Source: JABDJZ01 sp047611125 (GTDB lineage: Bacteria; Bacteroidota; Rhodothermia; Rhodothermales; UBA10348). From it: 10,964 nt of DNA. The stretch is from contig JBLFXH010000102.1 of NCBI GenBank assembly GCA_047611125.1, positions 1 through 10,964 on the forward strand. The letters run 5' to 3'. The notes under the pieces are model-generated. The model searched no databases. It worked only from the letters and a program-made list of their open reading frames with translations, and was not told the origin of the DNA. Within the stretch, counting starts at the first letter, position 1. The number at the start of each line of letters is the position of its first letter. A program made the position numbers and the translations under genes. Of the stretch, positions 6,999 through 10,964 are shown piece by piece.

Positions 6999-7760
6999 AT
7001 GAATCTGAAAGGCAATACGTTTTTGATTACCGGCGGCGGATCCGGTTTAGGCGCTGGCACGGCTTCTCGATTTCGGGAGTTCGGGGCGAATGTGGTCATC
7101 GCTGACATCAACGAAGAGGCGGGCACAGAACACGCAAAGCGCATCGGGGCGCTCTTCGTGCGCACGGACGTTACCAGCGCTGAGAGTGTGCAGGCAGCCG
7201 TGGATGCCGCAACCGAGACCTTCGGGGGATTGCACGGTCTTGTGAACTGCGCCGGCATACTGATCGGCCGGCGAACACTCAGCAAGCGTGGACCTCATGA
7301 CTTGGAGTCTTTCGCCCGCATGATTGAGGTCAATCTGATCGGCACGTTCAACGTGATCCGCCTGGCCGCCGCAGCCATGGCAAAGGGCGAACCCGGAGCC
7401 GACGGAGAACGGGGCGTCATCATTAACACGGCCTCCATTGCAGCCTATGACGGGCAGATCGGGCAGGCCGCCTACTCAGCGTCCAAGGGCGGTGTCGTGG
7501 GAATGACCTTGCCAATTGCGCGTGACCTGTCTTCCTCCGGCATCCGCGTGGTCACCATCGCGCCGGGCGTGATGCTCACGCCGATGGTAGCAGGAATGCC
7601 GGCCGAGGTTCAAGAGTCGTTGGCGGCGCAGATTCCTTTTCCTTCCCGCCTAGGTACCCCCGAAGATTACGCGTTCCTCGCCCAGCACATTGTCGAGAAC
7701 CGGATGATCAATGGCGAGGTGATTCGGCTGGATGGAGCGATCCGGATGGGTCCCCGCTAG
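6999..7760 (+). CDS. NAD-dependent short-chain dehydrogenase, HSD10 / 3-hydroxyacyl-CoA dehydrogenase type 2-like
   Basis: This is a complete 253-residue classical short-chain dehydrogenase. The cofactor loop is TGGGSGLG (11-18), and Asp36 at the end of strand 2 points to NAD rather than NADP. NCAG is at 83-86, and the catalytic residues are Ser146, Tyr159 and Lys163 (YSASK). The segments GERGVIINTASIAAYDGQ, GQAAYSASKGG, GMTLPIARDL, ENRMINGEVIRLDGA and a final RMGPR follow the pattern of the HSD17B10-like group. That group oxidises short or branched 3-hydroxyacyl-CoA in fatty-acid and isoleucine breakdown, so this is the likely role, although SDR substrates are hard to fix from sequence. The ATG at 6999 has only a weak AGGT-type ribosome site. 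The 110-base gap to the divergent lipoprotein gene should hold both promoters, but I cannot point to them. Its TAG stop shares CTAG with the stop of the facing aldehyde dehydrogenase gene. Confidence 0.92.
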   Translation: MNLKGNTFLITGGGSGLGAGTASRFREFGANVVIADINEEAGTEHAKRIGALFVRTDVTSAESVQAAVDAATETFGGLHGLVNCAGILIGRRTLSKRGPHDLESFARMIEVNLIGTFNVIRLAAAAMAKGEPGADGERGVIINTASIAAYDGQIGQAAYSASKGGVVGMTLPIARDLSSSGIRVVTIAPGVMLTPMVAGMPAEVQESLAAQIPFPSRLGTPEDYAFLAQHIVENRMINGEVIRLDGAIRMGPR

Positions 7761-9190
7761 CCGATTTTGTATCGACGCATAAGCATCCGGATGCCCCTCT
7801 TCTTCAAGCCGGTGTACGGCGGATAGAACAGCGGGACCAGCGCGAAGCGCCTCCGCTGCCGGAGAACCGTGCGAATGGTCGAGAACTCCAGGAAGCCCCA
7901 GTAGCCGTGTCCGCGTCCCATTCCGCTGTCGCCGGCACCGCCAAAGGGCAGGAAGGGGTTGGCGAATTGAATGATGGTGTCGTTCACCACCACACTGCCG
8001 CTGCGCGTCTGGTCTATCACTCGCTGAATGGCAGATTCCTGGTTGCTGAACATGTACACGGCCAGCGGAGTGGGCCGGGCGGCAATCTCTTCAAGGACGT
8101 CTCCGATATCCGTGAAAGGCATCACGGGCAGGAGCGGGCCGAAGATCTCCTCCGTCATGAGAGCCGAGTCCGGCGGCCCATCCGCGATGATCGTGGGCTC
8201 GATGTAACGCCGGGTTGCGTCGGCCGAGCCGCCGCGGATAATCCGGCCGCCGCCTGCCACGGCATCGGCGGACATCGCAGCTAGCCGAGCGTGGTGGCGG
8301 TCCGTGACAATCTGGCCGTAGTCGGAGCCTGGCTCCCCATCGCCGTACATTCTGGTCAGGTGTCCGTCCAACGCCTTCAGAAGCGCGTCATACTGGCTTT
8401 GGTGCACATACAGATGGTCCGGCGCCATGCAGGTCTGCCCCGCGTTTGAGAACTTGCCGAAGGCGATGCGCTCCGCGGCCCTCTGAACGTCCGCGGTCTC
8501 GTCGACGATGGTGGGCGACTTGCCGCCGAGTTCGAGCGTGACGGAGGTGAGGTTGTCCGAGGCCGCTTTCATGACCGCCTTGCCAACCCTCGTGCTGCCC
8601 GTGAAATAGATATGTCCGAAGGGGAGTGATACCAACCCCCTCGACACGTCCTCGTCTCCCTCAATCACTCGCACCTCGTCCGGCGCGAAGCAGGATTCAA
8701 CGATGGTCCGAATGACGGTAGCGACATTCGGCGCGAACTCAGACGGCTTTATGACCACGGAACAACCAGCGCAGATCGCGCTCACCAGCGGGCCAATGGT
8801 TAGAACGAAGGGGTAATTCCACGCAGAGATAATCAGCGCGACCCCCTTCGGCTCTACCGTGATCTCGCAGCGTGTGCCCTGAAAGGGGAGTGGGCCAGCG
8901 ACTCGGCGCCCCCGGACCCAACTCCGCGCATGCTTGAGTGCATGGTCAATTTCCAAGGCCACCGGGAGCACTTCAGAGAGATCGACCGATTCTCGTGACT
9001 TCCCGAGATCCTCCGCGAACGCCTCGTACAGCAGATCCTTGTGGATCTTGATAGCCTCACGAAGCCGGCGAATCCTGCGCAGGCGCTTGCCCGCAGACTC
9101 TGCCCGAAGAAGCTGGCCTCCGCGGCGCATTTGATCCATGAGCTCAGGCGGAAGTACGGCGGCTCCGGTATGTTCGAGTAGCGGGTCCAT
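7757..9190 (-). CDS. Aldehyde dehydrogenase, class 3-like (NAD(P)+-dependent)
   Basis: The enzyme oxidises aldehydes to carboxylates. The 477-residue length and lack of the extra N-terminal part of class 1/2 enzymes fit the class-3/fatty-aldehyde group. The oxyanion Asn125 lies in SAWNYPF, the cofactor Lys148 in VIKPSE, the Rossmann loop in FTGSTRVGK (196-204), the general base Glu220 in LELGGKSP, and the nucleophile Cys254 in NAGQTCMAPDH. EEIFGP (347-352) and the C-terminal PFGGAGDSGMG are also conserved. The tail has YPPYTGLKKRG as in class-3 enzymes and ends basic, with no clear membrane anchor. The substrate is probably a medium- or long-chain or aromatic aldehyde (inference). ATG at 9190 gives a normal start, although no good Shine-Dalgarno match is seen. 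The gene faces the short-chain dehydrogenase and both may serve lipid or aldehyde oxidation, but they are not in one operon. Confidence 0.95.
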   Translation of the reverse strand: MDPLLEHTGAAVLPPELMDQMRRGGQLLRAESAGKRLRRIRRLREAIKIHKDLLYEAFAEDLGKSRESVDLSEVLPVALEIDHALKHARSWVRGRRVAGPLPFQGTRCEITVEPKGVALIISAWNYPFVLTIGPLVSAICAGCSVVIKPSEFAPNVATVIRTIVESCFAPDEVRVIEGDEDVSRGLVSLPFGHIYFTGSTRVGKAVMKAASDNLTSVTLELGGKSPTIVDETADVQRAAERIAFGKFSNAGQTCMAPDHLYVHQSQYDALLKALDGHLTRMYGDGEPGSDYGQIVTDRHHARLAAMSADAVAGGGRIIRGGSADATRRYIEPTIIADGPPDSALMTEEIFGPLLPVMPFTDIGDVLEEIAARPTPLAVYMFSNQESAIQRVIDQTRSGSVVVNDTIIQFANPFLPFGGAGDSGMGRGHGYWGFLEFSTIRTVLRQRRRFALVPLFYPPYTGLKKRGIRMLMRRYKIG

Positions 9191-9326
9191 TCCAGGTGCG
9201 TGTGGTGGGTGGCCTCGGAAGCGATCAGAAGCGTAAACGCCGAGCTCTGACGGGGGTGCCCGCGCTTAATTCGGCGGGCGTTAGTGCCGATACTTGCTTG
9301 GAGAAGATCGCACCAACCACCTCCTA

Positions 9327-10061
9327 ATGCCCAACGGCATCCCACAACATCCTCGCGAAGAGCTGAACCGACTCGGTGATGAGATACGGACAGCGCTGAA
9401 TGGGGTCATGGGAGTGGCAGGACTGTTGGCGGCCACACCGCTGGATCCGGACCAGACAGACTACCTCCAGACTATTCGATCGGGAGGAGACGACATCCTT
9501 GGGCTGATCGAGCGTCTGGTGCAAGTTTCGAAGCCTACCAGCCCCACTGCGCTCGCTTCGGTTTCCGCTCACGCAGCTCGGGGGGCGGCCCAGAACCTAA
9601 GGAATGGACGACGCCTGCTACTGGTTGAAGACAACTTGATCAACCGGAGGGTCATCATGCGCCTCCTGGAAAACCTTGGCCACACGGTTCATACGGCCTG
9701 CGACGGACGGGAGGCTTGCGAGGCCATCAAGAACCAGGATTTCGATCTGGTCTTCATGGACATCCAGATGCCGATAATGGACGGATTGCAGGCAACGCGC
9801 TTCATTCGCGAGCACATCCAGAAGGATCGGCAACCATGGGTGGTGGCGCTCACGGCCGTGGTACTGCCAGAAGACAAGTCGGACTGCATGGATGCCGGGG
9901 CGGACGATTTCCTCTCCAAGCCGGTTCGCGCGGACCACCTGCAGGAAGCCATTCGCCGCGCGGAAGCCGGCGAACGCCGCGCAGCCAGAACCTCGCCCGG
10001 CGGCGGAGCGTTGGCCGGGCATCAAGCCCATCGCCATGCCGTCTTTCGAAGCCCTCATTGA
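9327..10061 (+). CDS. Receiver-domain protein with a degenerate HisKA-like N-terminus and no ATPase domain
   Basis: Starting at ATG 9327 the product has 244 residues; a TTG at 9294 would add 11. The frame fixes no single start, and no ribosome site decides it. In TTG-based numbering, residues about 22-80 look like the HisKA dimerisation helices of hybrid kinases: EIRTALNGVMG, then a segment resembling TPLDPDQ-DYLQTIRSGGD. The usual phosphoacceptor His before EIRT is Asp29, and the usual Pro of RTPLN is Ala. No HATPase domain follows. About 25 residues later a full receiver domain begins (108-225) with the acidic pair Glu112/Asp113, phosphoacceptor Asp156 (VFMDIQMP), Thr187 (ALTA) and Lys209 (SKPV). 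It cannot phosphorylate itself, so it likely accepts phosphate from another kinase or phosphotransfer protein, with the N-terminus serving for dimerisation or docking. The last 30 residues are basic and low in complexity; the final 26 bases overlap the next gene. There is no DNA-binding output domain. Confidence 0.85.
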   Translation: MPNGIPQHPREELNRLGDEIRTALNGVMGVAGLLAATPLDPDQTDYLQTIRSGGDDILGLIERLVQVSKPTSPTALASVSAHAARGAAQNLRNGRRLLLVEDNLINRRVIMRLLENLGHTVHTACDGREACEAIKNQDFDLVFMDIQMPIMDGLQATRFIREHIQKDRQPWVVALTAVVLPEDKSDCMDAGADDFLSKPVRADHLQEAIRRAEAGERRAARTSPGGGALAGHQAHRHAVFRSPH

Positions 10062-10964
10062 TCGCGCCGAGGCCCTGCTGGCACCCGTGATTCGGGAGAC
10101 ACCCCTGGAGCCCAGTCCCGTGCTGTCCGAACACTTGGGTGTGCAGACTTGGTTAAAGCTGGAATGCCTTCAGGTCACAGGATCATTCAAGATTCGGGGC
10201 GCCCTCTTCGCGCTACACGAACTGCGCGATTCGGGTGCATCGGCGGTGGCCACCTGCTCGGCTGGAAATCATGGGCTGGGTTTGGCCTATGCTGCGAATC
10301 TCGCGGGAATGCCCGCCAGGATCTACGTGCCGGGGCAGGTTGATCCCGGCAAGGTGGCCCTACTGGAGGGGATGGGTGCTGACGTCAGGGTTTCTAAGCA
10401 TCCCGGTTTCGATGAGACCGAGGCGTGGGCCAAGGAAGAAGTGGAGCGGGACGGTATTCCGTTTATCAGTGCCTACGATGACGAACTCATCCTTGCTGGA
10501 AACGGCGGGACGATGATGCGCGAAATGCGGCGTCAACTTCCCGAACTGGAGACGCTCATCGTTCCTGTCGGCGGCGGCGGTTTGTCGGGTGGCATGCTGC
10601 TCTCAGCGGCGGCTCCCAATCGCCTGGTGGCCGCCCAGACGTTGGCGTCGCCAGCGCTTGCGCTCAGTCTGGAGAGGGGTGCGGCCGTTACCCAAATGGA
10701 CTCCGCTGAAACGCTTGCAGGGGGGCTGGAAGGCGGTATCGGCCGGATGGGCTTTGAAGTGCTACAGGCTCACGACCCCCAAGTGATTGCAGTGAGCGAG
10801 GAGGAAATCCGGGAAGGGCTTCGGTGGACTTTGGCGAAGCATCGCTATCTGGTTGAGCCATCCTCGGCGGTGGCTGTCGCAGCTGCGCGGCATCCGAACA
10901 TCAAGGCGTCTGGGCCGACCGTGGTCGTGCTGACGGGAAGAAACATTGGAGTAGACGTGCTGAG
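10036..10964 (+). CDS. Threonine/serine dehydratase-like PLP enzyme, 3' end outside the window
   Basis: The frame runs from ATG at 10036 to the window end (309 codons). The fold type II family without a regulatory domain has about 320 residues, so it is almost complete. The PLP lysine is Lys52 in TGSFKIRGA, the phosphate/substrate loop is SAGNHG (75-80), and the PLP phosphate-binding glycine loop is VPVGGGGLSGG. Near the end, VVLTGRNI (Thr300) takes the place of the usual SGGN motif that holds the pyridine nitrogen. These features fit threonine dehydratase, serine dehydratase or serine racemase relatives that deaminate Thr/Ser to 2-oxo acids. Anabolic IlvA is less likely if, as I expect, no ACT-like domain follows, but this cannot be seen here. 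The start lies within the end of the receiver gene (26-base overlap, different frame). It gives the usual N-terminus, in which TPLEPSPVLS is met about 20 residues in. No clear ribosome site is visible, so translational coupling is possible. Confidence 0.9.
   Translation, partial: MPSFEALIDRAEALLAPVIRETPLEPSPVLSEHLGVQTWLKLECLQVTGSFKIRGALFALHELRDSGASAVATCSAGNHGLGLAYAANLAGMPARIYVPGQVDPGKVALLEGMGADVRVSKHPGFDETEAWAKEEVERDGIPFISAYDDELILAGNGGTMMREMRRQLPELETLIVPVGGGGLSGGMLLSAAAPNRLVAAQTLASPALALSLERGAAVTQMDSAETLAGGLEGGIGRMGFEVLQAHDPQVIAVSEEEIREGLRWTLAKHRYLVEPSSAVAVAAARHPNIKASGPTVVVLTGRNIGVDVL

Noticed and set aside
9191..9326. Promoter or operator in the gap between the divergent aldehyde dehydrogenase and receiver genes
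   Set aside because: I find no convincing -35/-10 pair, inverted repeat or other site by eye; CCTCCT at 9311 is in the wrong sense for a plus-strand ribosome site.

Overview
The window carries nine protein-coding genes, packed tightly with short gaps and switching strand often. The GC content is fairly high (about 60%). I see no RNA genes, insertion sequences, phage genes, CRISPR arrays or long repeats, and no gene-free stretch longer than about 170 bases. The source looks like a free-living, probably marine or environmental Gram-negative bacterium. Two predicted lipoproteins carry clear lipoboxes, and there are envelope-sugar, queuosine and aldehyde/acyl-CoA genes. Weak Shine-Dalgarno signals at most starts, a CDSGG lipoprotein N-terminus and a TATTTTTG promoter-like box would fit a Rhodothermia-like member of the Bacteroidota. 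That placement is a guess from style, not proof.

Layout. (1) Minus strand, 1-1922: queE (queuosine precursor synthesis) followed by a partial secreted lipoprotein of the endonuclease/exonuclease/phosphatase fold. (2) Plus strand, 2094-5439: ugd, gmd and fcl, joined by two 4-base ATGA overlaps. They form one unit supplying UDP-glucuronate and GDP-L-fucose for surface or exported polysaccharide. (3) Minus strand, 5479-6888: a lipoprotein that fuses a c-type heme domain to a copper monooxygenase module of the peptidylglycine/dopamine monooxygenase fold. All six expected copper ligands are visible. (4) Plus strand, 6999-7760: an NAD-type short-chain dehydrogenase of the HSD10-like group. It converges on a class-3-like aldehyde dehydrogenase (7757-9190, minus), and the two stop codons share one CTAG. 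(5) Plus strand, from 9294 or 9327 to the end: a short regulator with a histidine-kinase dimerisation-like segment, in which Asp replaces the phosphoacceptor His, joined directly to a receiver domain. It overlaps by 26 bases a threonine-dehydratase-like PLP enzyme that is cut by the window edge.

Only the sugar-nucleotide block is an obvious pathway unit. The rest looks like ordinary chromosomal gene order with small, unrelated transcription units. The two most unusual items are the heme-copper monooxygenase-like lipoprotein, whose copper ligands are kept while the known peptide-substrate residues are replaced, and the kinase-less pseudo-HisKA/receiver protein.
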